Positions 34,201-44,000 of a stretch of 64,000 nt of DNA are shown piece by piece. The stretch comes from Plasmodium brasilianum (lineage: Eukaryota; Apicomplexa; Aconoidasida; Haemosporida; Plasmodiidae), in the NCBI RefSeq assembly GCF_023973825.1, contig NC_090115.1, forward strand, positions 496,001 to 560,000, read 5' to 3'. The notes beneath the pieces are model-generated. The model saw nothing but the letters and a program-made list of their open reading frames with translations. It was not told where the DNA came from and did no database searches. Position 1 is the first letter of the stretch; each line of letters starts with the position of its first letter. The translations under genes were made by a program, and so were the position numbers.

Positions 34201-35350
34201 CACTACCATTGATACTACCACTACCATTGATACTACCACTACCATTGATACTACCACTACCATTGATACTGTTTTCTTTCCCCCCTTGAAATTTGCTCAG
34301 CAGTACCGCATTTACCGCCATTCGTACGTTCGAGGTCATGTTTCTATTTGACAGCTCCAAGAAGTTAATGGCTGTCTTAATATCAAAAGAGATATGATTT
34401 AATTTCTCTATAATGTATATTTCTACAGGGTGCAATAATTTTCTAAATACATTCTGCGTAAACAGCTCAAAAATGTCGGACGGGTGATGCAGGTTCCTAC
34501 CACCTTTTGCTTCCATAGCAAAGTAACCATAACCACTCAAGCTACTCAATTTATCAGTACTAAAAATTTTTCTCCTTTCCCCATTTTGATTTCCATTCGA
34601 ATTGATATATAATTCTGTTTGATTGACCAATCCCTTATGGAGCTCCTGCTTTCTACTCCTTTCAGTTCTATAACTACTTGTAAACTTGTGTAATGCCGTT
34701 GTAAATGCATCAGCGCCATAAAATTTATTGTTATCAATTTCATTCAAATCACTGTCACAAAGTCTAGTTGACAAAAATGAAAAGATGAACTGCTTTATAT
34801 CCATATATCTACCCTCTCCATAATGCATATAATTTTCTTTAATAATAATATGCGCAATATAGGTAAATAAATATTTCCAATTAAAAATTATTGTCCTATT
34901 CATAATTTTCCCTTTTTCTATATAATTTATTATTTTTGCAAAAGCCCAGAAAAAACCAACAACGTATTTTTCTTTTAACAAAAGGAACTTTTCTATTCCT
35001 TTTCTTAAAAAAAGAATTATATCAATAAAATCGCAAAGCACCATTTTATTTTTTTCTATCTCTTTTACATTATTAATTAAATAAATAATACTACTTTTTA
35101 AGTGTAATATATTTGGATTTTCCTCATTACTAAGTTTTGTAGTACTTTTTTTTAAGTTCCCCAAAAATAAGGTATTGCCATTTTGTACGTCTTGTTTGTT
35201 ATTACATGTTCTTTTGTGTTCCTTTGAAATATTCCATTTTTTTACTTCATCAGAGTGATATCTATTACAAGAAAATAAATTTATTTCCTTTTTGTATACC
35301 CCAACGCTGTTCACATTTTTAAGAAAATTATGTAATTTGACATTTTTCAT
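31208..35350 (-). CDS. Large RAP-type protein with C-terminal nuclease-like RAP domain
   Basis: 1380 residues, single exon, ATG at 35350. The last 100 residues form a RAP-type domain with a restriction-endonuclease-like core: KHGLIADFLVFRKDKAYLLL followed by EIDGIYHY, then MFLLKNGRTVFRNNVL and LKFVSLPWF. The D...(14)...E-I-D-G spacing resembles a PD-(D/E)xK site, though RAP domains are usually regarded as RNA-binding. Upstream are helical segments like those of other RAP proteins (for example NVILTLRHLLLLRYKN). Species-variable inserts are repeats: SINGSG units, then Ser-Gly, at about residues 362-430, and Asn-Val-Thr/Gly-Ala-Asn units at about 865-910. The leader (MKNVKLHNFLKNVNSVGVYK) is basic and could be mitochondrial. 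The role is expected in organelle RNA metabolism; the target is unknown. Confidence 0.82.
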   Translation of the reverse strand: MKNVKLHNFLKNVNSVGVYKKEINLFSCNRYHSDEVKKWNISKEHKRTCNNKQDVQNGNTLFLGNLKKSTTKLSNEENPNILHLKSSIIYLINNVKEIEKNKMVLCDFIDIILFLRKGIEKFLLLKEKYVVGFFWAFAKIINYIEKGKIMNRTIIFNWKYLFTYIAHIIIKENYMHYGEGRYMDIKQFIFSFLSTRLCDSDLNEIDNNKFYGADAFTTALHKFTSSYRTERSRKQELHKGLVNQTELYINSNGNQNGERRKIFSTDKLSSLSGYGYFAMEAKGGRNLHHPSDIFELFTQNVFRKLLHPVEIYIIEKLNHISFDIKTAINFLELSNRNMTSNVRMAVNAVLLSKFQGGKENSINGSGSINGSGSINGSGSINGSGSINGSGSINGSGSINGSGSGSGSGSGSGSGSGSGSGSGSGSGNFINSNGSFYSNNDYSNSSYSNNNNSNSSNIYDFSTFELCRLINIIVNYKIKTVDSRLVSDIIRTLVFDQIYVINDIVCNFNLLLLDGSSLQHRDNSTKHTLRRENERVGLRKIGKMGNSNISSDCSSGSNNRRRISCNEWLHSGSKRDIASLIRDFSRMRILDLHLYDILIQCFFFKLKYSESVKIFHSLESRMQERRKCKNCSSGLVSSQNTYSGTPSINREHIYSLKEYCSQCESDSKKIKGIKRMNSHRIDYVVPYDTSYHYNSENYENYKNYENSEEYTMSKISENATTYKGPTFDSSDVRNCVDILIGLANINYYHDRFIHFFIHNMITKKQKFFCSFFFDLKNIANVILTLRHLLLLRYKNLEVLKKLLSFIIQNSKYVEVKQLIMIFYSVYCYIVRRYQLGNVEYCGNDSILFCKYDAHQTKVGAYEARENVTNVTNVTNVTNVTNGANGANVTNVTNGANGANVTNGADVSGNGPNAAEADEQCSTELRTAKNELFNCLHKLSDNIFSREEEIDSMQGLVNFFFSQVNSINSVTIEKYKIFYKKFWNILRLRGKEQIQLETIVQIFLFHYRNNIIHKSFMVYLLDMLGTSIPVNINNMCSITFICFHFNIINKSFFNFTLRILFDEIKRMEEGNHIRVTNMDLFSNHNKNSKEDIKEQYTARTMIKDMQSCKFGKYFMNREDVSDEKQNNFASSFIDNIHSNHYGNYISYTHMDNDILKKIIKCVWSLVLSSFFLESSFMTFLKICILLKKIFRNNIILKDSDYNMIYQILLSINLYYKKNKSFFSKNKKIINYKNIPITFYIPYTIIKRVVKRNTIGLFKNVHISSFQYKISNYFNKKKMVYKSEHTLKHGLIADFLVFRKDKAYLLLEIDGIYHYNISNDINHYEIVHNNMFLLKNGRTVFRNNVLHTLYNLKFVSLPWFFFFQSKSLKKLELLLYEGGRIAV
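32636..32760. repeat. 9-bp coding repeat (Asn-Val-Thr)
   Basis: TTTGTGACA and TTTGCGCCA nonamers, about twelve copies, inside the large RAP-type gene. It encodes Asn-Val-Thr and Gly-Ala-Asn units, which would be N-glycan-like in form but lie in a protein expected in an organelle. Confidence 0.85.
34072..34272. repeat. 18-bp and 6-bp coding repeats (SINGSG, SG)
   Basis: About seven copies of CCATTGATACTACCACTA give SINGSG, next to a run of CCACTACCA-type units giving Ser-Gly. It lies within the large RAP-type gene. Confidence 0.88.
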
Positions 35351-36092
35351 AATATATTCTTTGATTCATTACTATGTTGCTGTTCTACAAGCACATTTCG
35401 GGGAGTTCACTACTTGCCGCGAGCTACTTCTATATAAGTATGTCGAGATGTGTATTTATGCATATGCATACATATGGGTGTATCTGCATTCGTACATACG
35501 TACATACTGTATAGTTATGTGTTCTAGCACTGTGCTTATATCACGCGTACGCTTAAAAAAGGGGTGTGGGAAGAAACGAACCGTTTTTGTCGCGCTGTTG
35601 CTGTTAATATTTAACTATATTTTTGCATGATACAATTAAAAAATAAAATATAATAAAATAAAAAAATAAGCTTTCTCTCAAGATATATCGCTATCCTTCT
35701 TGCTTACTCTTAATAGAGTAAATTTTTTTTCAAAAATTTAACGGAGAAAATGCTGTAACTGAAGCATGAATGAACTGTGCAGGTAAAAAAAGCCTAACGA
35801 AAAGGAGTGATTTGCATATATACTATAATTACTACACATATTCTATATATACGTACTACTCTTATATACATATACATGTAAGAACCCTAGCACTGTTACT
35901 TTTCTCTTAAATTTTCTCCCATTTGAGGAACATAAGCATGAGCCGCATTTTCATCGATATATTTCCCTGCTGCCCCTTCTTCCCAATCCTTTTTTTTTTT
36001 TTTTTTTTTTTTTTTCTTTTTTTACATATGATTACATTTAAATATATAAGTAGAATAAGCCCAGCTGTACATAAACTTTAAAAAATAAAATT
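35351..36092. other. Intergenic between divergent genes
   Basis: Shared 5' flank of the RAP-type gene (-) and the DUF3228 gene (+). It holds CATACGTACATAC-type simple sequence (35455-35510), a recurrent motif at 35776 and a T-run at 35991-36015. No gene is seen. Confidence 0.6.
35776..35789 (+). promoter_or_regulatory. Recurrent motif TGTGCAGGTAAAAA, copy 4
   Basis: Shares the 14-base core with the copies at 9065 and 30610. It lies 300 bp upstream of the DUF3228 start on the same strand. It may be a 5'-UTR splice donor or a factor site; function is unknown. Confidence 0.3.
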
Positions 36093-36911
36093 ATGCCCTC
36101 TTTAAATGCTTTAACGAAGAAATGTTTAACGAAGAAATGTTTAACGTATTTCATTTTATATACATTGCTTAGCAAGGTAATTAATAATTTTTACATGAAC
36201 AAAGCAAGCTATTTTTTTTTAAGGCAGAATAATCCTTTATTCATAAGAAAAAGTTTTTTTCTTTTTTCTAAATCAGAAAGAAAAATACATTTAAAGAAAC
36301 ACGAAATGGATTTCTGCGAAGTCGATTTAGATGAGTTTTGTTACAAGCAGTTTGATCAAAGTAAGAAGCAGTGTTCTTTTATTCCTTACGATAAAAAGGA
36401 ATTTATTGATAAGGTAAATGAGTTAATAAATAAGAAGAAAATAAAAGTAGTGCCTGGTTATGCAGGATTTTGTAAGCATATATTTATAGAAAATTTTACC
36501 GATGCAACAATTGAAACAGTAGAAATAAATAATAAAAACAGAGATTTAATAAAGACGGATTACATATCAAGAAGAGACAATGAATTACCTGTACTGATCA
36601 GGTGGATATCAAAAAAGGATGTCAAAGATATAATTAAAGCGAAATATTTAGATTTAATATTATACTCAAGGGAACAAATAGAAAAAGAAAATAAGGAAAC
36701 AAAAACTGTTCCAAATAAAAAGTCCAACTGTTTGTATTCAATTATTTGTATTAAACCGCAAAATGAAGATTATGAATTGCCAATGACGCCAATTACAATG
36801 TTACGAAATACGTTAATAACTGAGGGAGGAAGTGGTATTAACTTGAATAGAGATAAGTACTTGGAGTCCGTAAAATACTGGAGGCATCACGTGTCGATTA
36901 TAGATAATTAG
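36093..36911 (+). CDS. DUF3228 protein with probable organelle leader
   Basis: 272 residues, single exon. The conserved core starts at about residue 72 and shows the expected DUF3228 blocks as I remember them: PGYAGFCKHIF (about 121-131), YISRRDNELPVLIRWISKKD, YLDLILYSREQIEKE, and a C-terminal LPMTPITMLRNTLI then EGGSGINLNRDKYLESVKYW. The biochemical function of the family is unknown. The first 70 residues are an extension with a hydrophobic stretch (YFILYTLLSKVINNFYM) followed by Lys/Arg-rich, acid-free sequence, the layout of a bipartite apicoplast signal; the extension begins with a direct repeat (TKKCLTKKCLT). Neighbours are LytB (convergent) and the RAP-type gene (divergent). Family call fairly sure, location inferred. 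Confidence 0.8.
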   Translation: MPSLNALTKKCLTKKCLTYFILYTLLSKVINNFYMNKASYFFLRQNNPLFIRKSFFLFSKSERKIHLKKHEMDFCEVDLDEFCYKQFDQSKKQCSFIPYDKKEFIDKVNELINKKKIKVVPGYAGFCKHIFIENFTDATIETVEINNKNRDLIKTDYISRRDNELPVLIRWISKKDVKDIIKAKYLDLILYSREQIEKENKETKTVPNKKSNCLYSIICIKPQNEDYELPMTPITMLRNTLITEGGSGINLNRDKYLESVKYWRHHVSIIDN

Positions 36912-38116
36912 AAATTTTTCATTTAAAAAAAAAAAAAAAAGGAAAAGAGGAAGAGAAAAACGATATTCAAATGTAAGATTATGCAGTTGCAAAGTGTAGT
37001 CATAAGCTGCAGTTATGCTATATTTAATTATAAACTATTTGCATGTGTAGGTCACTCGTCCAATATTCTCAAATTTTCGAATAAAAATTGATGCTGGAGG
37101 AAGGAGCAGGGGATGTATTTAATTAACTATATAGTGAAATTTTTTTTTCATCATCAAAAAATATTAAGGGAACAAAAAATGGGTTTTTAATTTGTATGTA
37201 CATGTGGGTATGTATACAAGTAAAAGTATACTCATATTTGTATGCATTTTTGTATATATGTATGTATGTGCAAATATGTGTAAACCTCGAAATAAAGACC
37301 ATTTGGACAATAGTTCAAACAAAATAAAACAGCGAAATTTATAAAAAAAAAAAAAAAAAAAAAAAATTTGCTCTTGTAAGGGCAACAAATTTATATTAAA
37401 AATAAAACAAGCTCAAATGATAAAGACTTTTGGTAATATTTTTAAAAATAAACATCCATATGGTGTGATAAATATGGTGCATATGAGTTTCGTTTGTTCG
37501 TATGTATGCGAACCTTTGAATAAATACGCACGTATATCCACTTATCCATGCACACATAATTGAAGCACATATACAACAAGCACAATGGTTGAGGGGGGGG
37601 GGATGAGGGTATTGTCTCTTCCCCTTAATGAACTTAATTAGGGGAATGAGCATAGGTCTAACAACTTTTGAGAAATACATTTTTGGACGCCAAAAATTTC
37701 GGCACGTTTTATCCTGTACATAATTTTATATTTACGTAATTTTATATATTAAATATATATATATATATTAAATATATATATATTAAATATATATATATAT
37801 TTTTTTTTTAATTTACGCAATTTTGTATATACGAATTTTTACATTTATGCAATGTTATATTTTAACTACTTTATATTTGATCAATTTTATACTCACATAA
37901 CAGCCAAGGCAATTGCTGCCATTATTTTTAAACCTTGCACGACAAAGTACGAGCGTGCAGGAAATTTTGCTTTGTGCCAATAAATTTTATTCCCCACGTG
38001 TGCACACACATACACATACAAATATGCATACAACATATAAACACACATACATATAGCTTATGGGCAATGTTACGAACGTACAGGGGCATATACACTGAAA
38101 CACATACCTCTACAAT
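36912..38116. other. Intergenic between convergent genes
   Basis: Contains short A- and T-runs, TATG-type simple sequence (37195-37280), AT tracts (37745-37800) and a run of G at 37592-37600. No coding frame is credible on either strand. Confidence 0.6.
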
Positions 38117-39697
38117 TTAACCCCTTATGTTCTTCTCCTTCATAATACTTAGGAGATTTTTTGGGAGTTTCCACTTTGGTACATTTTCTTGAACGCCATT
38201 AAAAATTTTTAAGCTGTACATAAATGGAGGGTTCGTCAAGATTTGCACAAATTTTTGTGTTAACTCCTCAGGTGTTGATGCAGCTGAAGTTAAAGCTATT
38301 CTTTTAACATTTTTGAGAAGATTAAAATCGAATTCATCAACAGTGTTAACTAATACCCCAGGTACATTTCTTATTTGCGATGCATAAACTAATTTTTTTG
38401 CATTTGAAGAAGATTGGCTACCTACTACTATTGTTAAATCGCACTGTGGGCATATTTGTATAAGAGCACCTTGTCTATTTGTCGTTGCATAACATATAGA
38501 TCCACTGGGTATAGTTTCAATATTTGGATATTTGTCTTTTAATTTTTTTACAATTAATGCACAATCGTCCATACTTAAAGTTGTTTGAGTAACATAAAAT
38601 AATTTTTGCTTTTCTAGAAAATTTAAATTTTCTACATCATTTACATTTTCAACGATATATGTACAGTCAGGTGCTTCATTATATGTACCTACAACTTCTA
38701 CATGATTTTTATGACCAATTAATATAATTTTATATCCCTCTTTTGCTTTTACCTGAACATATACATGTACTTTATTAACTAATGGGCATGTTGCATCAAT
38801 TTCAATTAAATTTTTTTTTTTTGCGATTTCTCTAATTTGTGGACTTATTCCATGTGCAGAATAAATTAATATATTCCCATCCGGTACATCATTTAAATCT
38901 TCTATAAATATAGCTCCTTTTTTTTCCAAATTTTTACAAACAATATCATTATGAACAATTTTATGTTTCACATAAATTTTTGTTTTAAATAATTTTAAAC
39001 ATTCTTCTACTGTTTCTATTGCCCTGCTTACGCCTTTGCAAAAACCTCTTGGGCTTATTAAATATAATATTTTTTCCTCTCCTTCTGATGCGTTGTTACA
39101 TGTTTGTTTTAAATTCTGTGCATCATTTTCGGAGCAGTATTCACCGCTCTTTTCGGGGCAATATTTACCGCCATTCTTGCCGCTATCTGTGCAATTATTT
39201 TCGTTTGAATTTTTAATATCATTCGTATAACCACTCCTGTAGTCACTCATTGGGCTCATTTTACACTCACTTCCCTTTCCATTTTGATGCCCATTATCCA
39301 TTTGTGTACACTCCTTTTCCTCCCCCAAATTTTTATTCCTTTGTTCTCCATTAACATAATAGGTACTGAAACTTCTGGAATTCTGTGCTTTTGTGTAATT
39401 CTTTAATTTTTTTTTATAATTGATAAAGTAAAAATTTAAAGGGTTTGACGCATCTTTTCTTTTATGCCTTTTTTTAATAAAAGGACTATTATGAACATTT
39501 TGAGTTTTCAAAAAGTGTACAGGTACATTTGACCGAATTTCAAATATATTTATGGGATGTTTGATCATCGTACAGTCTAATATTTCTGCCTTTACAACAA
39601 CCAGAAATAACTTAAAAGAAAAAATGAACAAGTATTTGGAAAAGGGAAAGCGAGCCAAACGATCTGTCTCGAAAGGAAAACGTATTCCGAAAAACAT
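38117..39697 (-). CDS. LytB: 4-hydroxy-3-methylbut-2-enyl diphosphate reductase (IspH/LytB), apicoplast
   Basis: 526 residues from the ATG at 39697; a longer frame exists but starts with TTG. IspH is the last step of the MEP (non-mevalonate) pathway: it reduces HMBPP to IPP and DMAPP using a 4Fe-4S cluster. The three cluster cysteines are present at about C220 (GFCKGVSRAIE), C304 (DATCPLV) and C402 (SGSICYATTNRQ). Substrate-binding residues also appear: VKHKIVHN, YSAHGISP, GHKNHVEVVG with the catalytic-type Glu, TQTTLS and SQSSSNAKK. The core is of bacterial length (about 300). The N-terminal 205 residues are an extension: a hydrophobic segment (YLFIFSFKLFLVVV) after about 20 residues, then a Lys/Asn-rich, variable stretch, as in an apicoplast bipartite leader. 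All catalytic residues seem intact. Confidence 0.96.
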   Translation of the reverse strand: MFFGIRFPFETDRLARFPFSKYLFIFSFKLFLVVVKAEILDCTMIKHPINIFEIRSNVPVHFLKTQNVHNSPFIKKRHKRKDASNPLNFYFINYKKKLKNYTKAQNSRSFSTYYVNGEQRNKNLGEEKECTQMDNGHQNGKGSECKMSPMSDYRSGYTNDIKNSNENNCTDSGKNGGKYCPEKSGEYCSENDAQNLKQTCNNASEGEEKILYLISPRGFCKGVSRAIETVEECLKLFKTKIYVKHKIVHNDIVCKNLEKKGAIFIEDLNDVPDGNILIYSAHGISPQIREIAKKKNLIEIDATCPLVNKVHVYVQVKAKEGYKIILIGHKNHVEVVGTYNEAPDCTYIVENVNDVENLNFLEKQKLFYVTQTTLSMDDCALIVKKLKDKYPNIETIPSGSICYATTNRQGALIQICPQCDLTIVVGSQSSSNAKKLVYASQIRNVPGVLVNTVDEFDFNLLKNVKRIALTSAASTPEELTQKFVQILTNPPFMYSLKIFNGVQENVPKWKLPKNLLSIMKEKNIRG

Positions 39698-39728
39698 TCT
39701 ACACGGGCGCAAAAGTACACATTATATG

Positions 39729-39774
<46 letters not shown>

Positions 39775-40767
39775 CGTATGCAGGAAGTTAATTATATATG
39801 CAAATACATACATACATAATACATACATTCATACACACATTTTATACCTTTTTATCAATTCTTTCCGTTTGAATGTATATCAAAATACGTAATAACGCAT
39901 AAAAAGTAAGGCGGCCCAACAAAAAAAAAAAAAAAAATTATGGAATCTTCACTATATTGGAATAAAATATGAAAGATCCATTAATGTGTCGAATGCTCTA
40001 TGAAACGTTTTAACACATATCTGTTAAATGATCAATGAAAAATTCAAAACGTTCGTTCGTGGTATTTCGTTTATATGTGTACGACTTCTTTAGTTATCTT
40101 TTTTTTTTTTTTTTTTTTTGTGGCCTTGCATGCACTATATATATATATTTTTTTTTTTTTAATACCTGGCTTCTAATAATCATACGCAAAAGGAATAACA
40201 AAAAGGCGAAACATTAGAACATGTCATACATATAAGTATACGTATTCAGTGCCCAGTTAATTTGTAAATAATATAATTTACAAAATGAATCTACCTGTAC
40301 AATCATTAAGTTATTCAACCCTTCAAAAGGAATAAGAGCGGAGTTGGATATAAAAATGTATGAACGGTCAGCTTATATCCATACATGCTTCCATCCATCG
40401 ATACATACGCTCGTACACGGTATGCATAACATTCTATGGTGTAAGAGAAACTAAAAATTAAGGAAATCGATTGTAATAATAGATCGCAAAAAGAGTTATA
40501 TGAGTATTGAAAAAATTAAAAAAAAATTAAAATTAGTAAATTATTAAATCAGTAAAATTAATACAATATCATATATGTATAATGCATACGTTTATGGCAC
40601 CTTTACACGGTATACAAGTGTGGTACCTGTAATTCTTTTTTACAAATGTGAAATGGAAAAACATAAAAAAATGAGAAGTACCCAATGAATAACATAAGAA
40701 AGGGCTACTCAAACGTAGCTGACATGTCAGAAGAGTATAACAATGAATTTGGTCAAGTGAGAATAAA

Positions 40768-40816
<49 letters not shown>

Positions 40817-41048
40817 CACACTTTCATGTATATACGTGTATTATACATAAATGCGTGCAAAATGGTATATGCACGTATAACAAAAAAAAAAAAAAAAAGA
40901 TACTTATAAGGACAAAAACATCTGCACATGGACATATCTTCATATATTCGTATATTCATATAAACATCTCATCATATCTGCATATATGCATGGCGCTACA
41001 CGCATGCATAGAGAAGGTCGCTGAAGCATATGCATGTGTTTCCTAAAA
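39698..41048. other. Intergenic between two minus-strand genes
   Basis: AT tract (39735-39770), CATACATA simple sequence, T-runs, AT-rich DNA (40500-40580) and another AT tract at 40776-40806. On the plus strand 40685-40756 reads MNNIRKGYSNVADMSEEYNN-EFGQ before a donor-like GTGAGA; it resembles a first exon but I found no convincing partner. Confidence 0.5.
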
Positions 41049-44000
41049 CTAGAAATGTAAGATGGGCGAGATGGGGGCTTGTTTACATCGATAAAATAAT
41101 ACATATGGTGTATGGTCGTTAGAGGGATCTTTCGATATTTTGTTTATCGATTTTGAGCTTGTTCTGGTAACTACTGAATCATCCATTTGATACCAAACAT
41201 TTCTTCTTTCTCGACCACGTTCAGATTTTTTACCAATGAAATAATAATGACCTGAAGAAGCTGATACTCCTCCATGTATTATTCCTCCATATAATTTGTA
41301 ATCGAAGTTATTAACAATTATCTTTGTGTTAATTTTTACGTGCGTTTTTACCTTCTTCTTCTCGTTTGAGCTGAACGACCAGTTATACCTAAAAAGGAAA
41401 AAATGGGGAATGAAAGAAGACGAACAAAACGAGACAAATGAAAGGGGGATGAGTATAGAAAATGCTGAAAAAAAAAATGCGTGATACGCATTAATACGCG
41501 GTAAGCACTGCTACTCATAGAAATGATACGTAGCCAGGTAGTCATGCTTTATACACGCGCGTACATAATTGAAATGCATGAACAAAGACCACTTAAGTAG
41601 TAGTGACAAAAGTAGCAGTGGTACAAGTAGTAGCAGTAGCAAACGTAGTACCAGCAGCGGTAAACTTATAACACCGATGTAAAAGTCCCGGCGATAAAAA
41701 CGACTTATCTTTCTAATTGTCAGCAACTGTATAAATTCTTACCTGTTTAAAATAAGGACGAGGTGACAAGGAGGGGATATAATTTCATTCCACTTGAGCG
41801 CATTTCTCTTCTTGTTACATTTAGAGCATTTGTATTTATTATTTCCACAAATTTTTTCTTTTTGAATAAAGGTATCAAAGAATTTTTGTATGGATAACTT
41901 TTCAGTAGCTTTGACAGGTACAGGAAATGACAAATCATGTATTACTTCTTCCTTTTTAGAAATGAAAAAACATTTTTGACATTGTACTTTTTGAACAACA
42001 ACTCCAGAAAATATTAGTCTTAAGAATTCTTTATCTGATCCACCTAATTTATCAAAAATATACCTGAACAATTCAGTTACATCTTGTTGATTTCGATTAT
42101 TCAGTTCATGCGGTAGTAATCCTAATATTCTATCAGGAGATATATAAGAATTTCTAGTAGTTGTCATTAGTTTAAAAAAATTTTTAAGTGCATCTAGAAG
42201 TCTTTCGGATTCAATGTTGGTATTGTTTTCTTGTTTGAAATTTTCCTGTTCTAAATGAAATACTTTATTCATATTTGAACCATTATTACTGTTGTTATGT
42301 TTGAGATTATTACTACTATTATATTTGATATTATGGGTACTGTTTCCGCCTATTTTAAATAAATATAAATTTACTACAAACGATACAGTACTATATAATG
42401 CTTGCAATAAACTATTCAAATAACATGTGTTTCCTAAATTAATTAAACCCACAGGGGGGTGTCGTAATTTTCTCTTCTTCATATTCTTCAAGTCGGATAT
42501 ATCAATTCGTAACATCAAATATTTACATCCTCCTTTTTTTTTTTTCTTCTTTTGTTTTCCTCTATCTACTCCTTCCGCTCTTGCTGCATCTCTTCTTCTT
42601 GTGGTACTGTCGGGAAATTCTAAATTTCTTTGCGCAAGTTTGGCCTCTGTGAAATCTACTTCGTGATAATTGTTTCCGCTTGTATTTTCAAAGTTATTCG
42701 CAGATAATAAATTTTTACCGGTAAATAAATTATTGCCCGTTAATAAATTATTGCCCGTTAATAAATTATTGCCCGTTAATAAATTATTGCCCGTTAATAA
42801 ATTATTACCCGTTAATAAATTTTTACCGGTTAATAAATTATTGCCCGTTAATAAATTATTGCCCGTTAATAAATTATTGCCCGTTAATAAATTATTGCCC
42901 GTTAATAAATTTTTACCGGTTAATAAATTATTTCCGGTTAAGAAACTATTCTTATTCGTTAGTAAACTATGCTTTCCAAAAATGGTACTTGTATCCTGCG
43001 CATTGGTGTTGTTTGCACCACTTTGTGAAGGATCGTCTTCATAAGGAAATATCATTTTTTTTTTTTTTTTTTTTTCCATTAAACCATTCGGTTTATCTAC
43101 ACTCAAAGATATGTGATTGCTGCTGGCACAATCCACACTGCTTCCACTCGTAGCACTACCACCACTGTTGTTCAAGTTAGATGACGACTCTCCCTTTGTC
43201 TTTTTTTTCTCATCCTCGTCTCTTTCTGCTGTTCCTGCAAGTCATGGTTGGAAATGTCACAATGCTATTTTTACTTTTGCTATTTTTACTGTTTTTGCTA
43301 TTTTTACTTTTGCTATTTTTACTTTTGCTATTTTTACTGTTTTTGCTATTTTTACTGTTTTTGCTATTTTTACTGTTTTTGCTATTTTTACTTTTGCTAT
43401 TTTTACTTTTGTTATTTTCATTATTACCATTAGTCGGGTGCGAAAAAGGGTCCGAAGGGATATTATATTTCCCCTTATTATTACTGTGGGGGCTAGCTAA
43501 ACTGTTTTTGTAAAACTCATTATTATTATAATCACTAGTAGAATCTCTCGGAATAGTATTCTTTCGAGAGTACAAGTTCTGCTTTGATTTGTCTATCCCT
43601 CCATCTTGTGGCAAAATATCACTCGATAAAGTGCGGGGGGGGTCAGGTGAAAATATATCATCATTCATGTTGTTAGGTAGTAATAATTTTTCATTTGATG
43701 TTACACCTGGTATTACTGTTCCTGCGATTTCTGCATTTACTCCTCCCGTTGTTCTCCTTTTCAATGAAGATGTAACTGGTGATGATGCTGATAATAATAA
43801 CTCGTCTGATCTAATATTTTCATCAGCACTTTTAGTGATAGACATGTTACCCCTTTTCGATGTATAATTTTCATCAGCTAAATTACTGAAATGTAAACTT
43901 GTTATATAATCCTTCACATTGCAATTTCCGGATGTACTTTTTCCCGTTGAGTTGTTGTCACTATCACAATTCTTGAACATATCATCGTATGTAATGTAGT

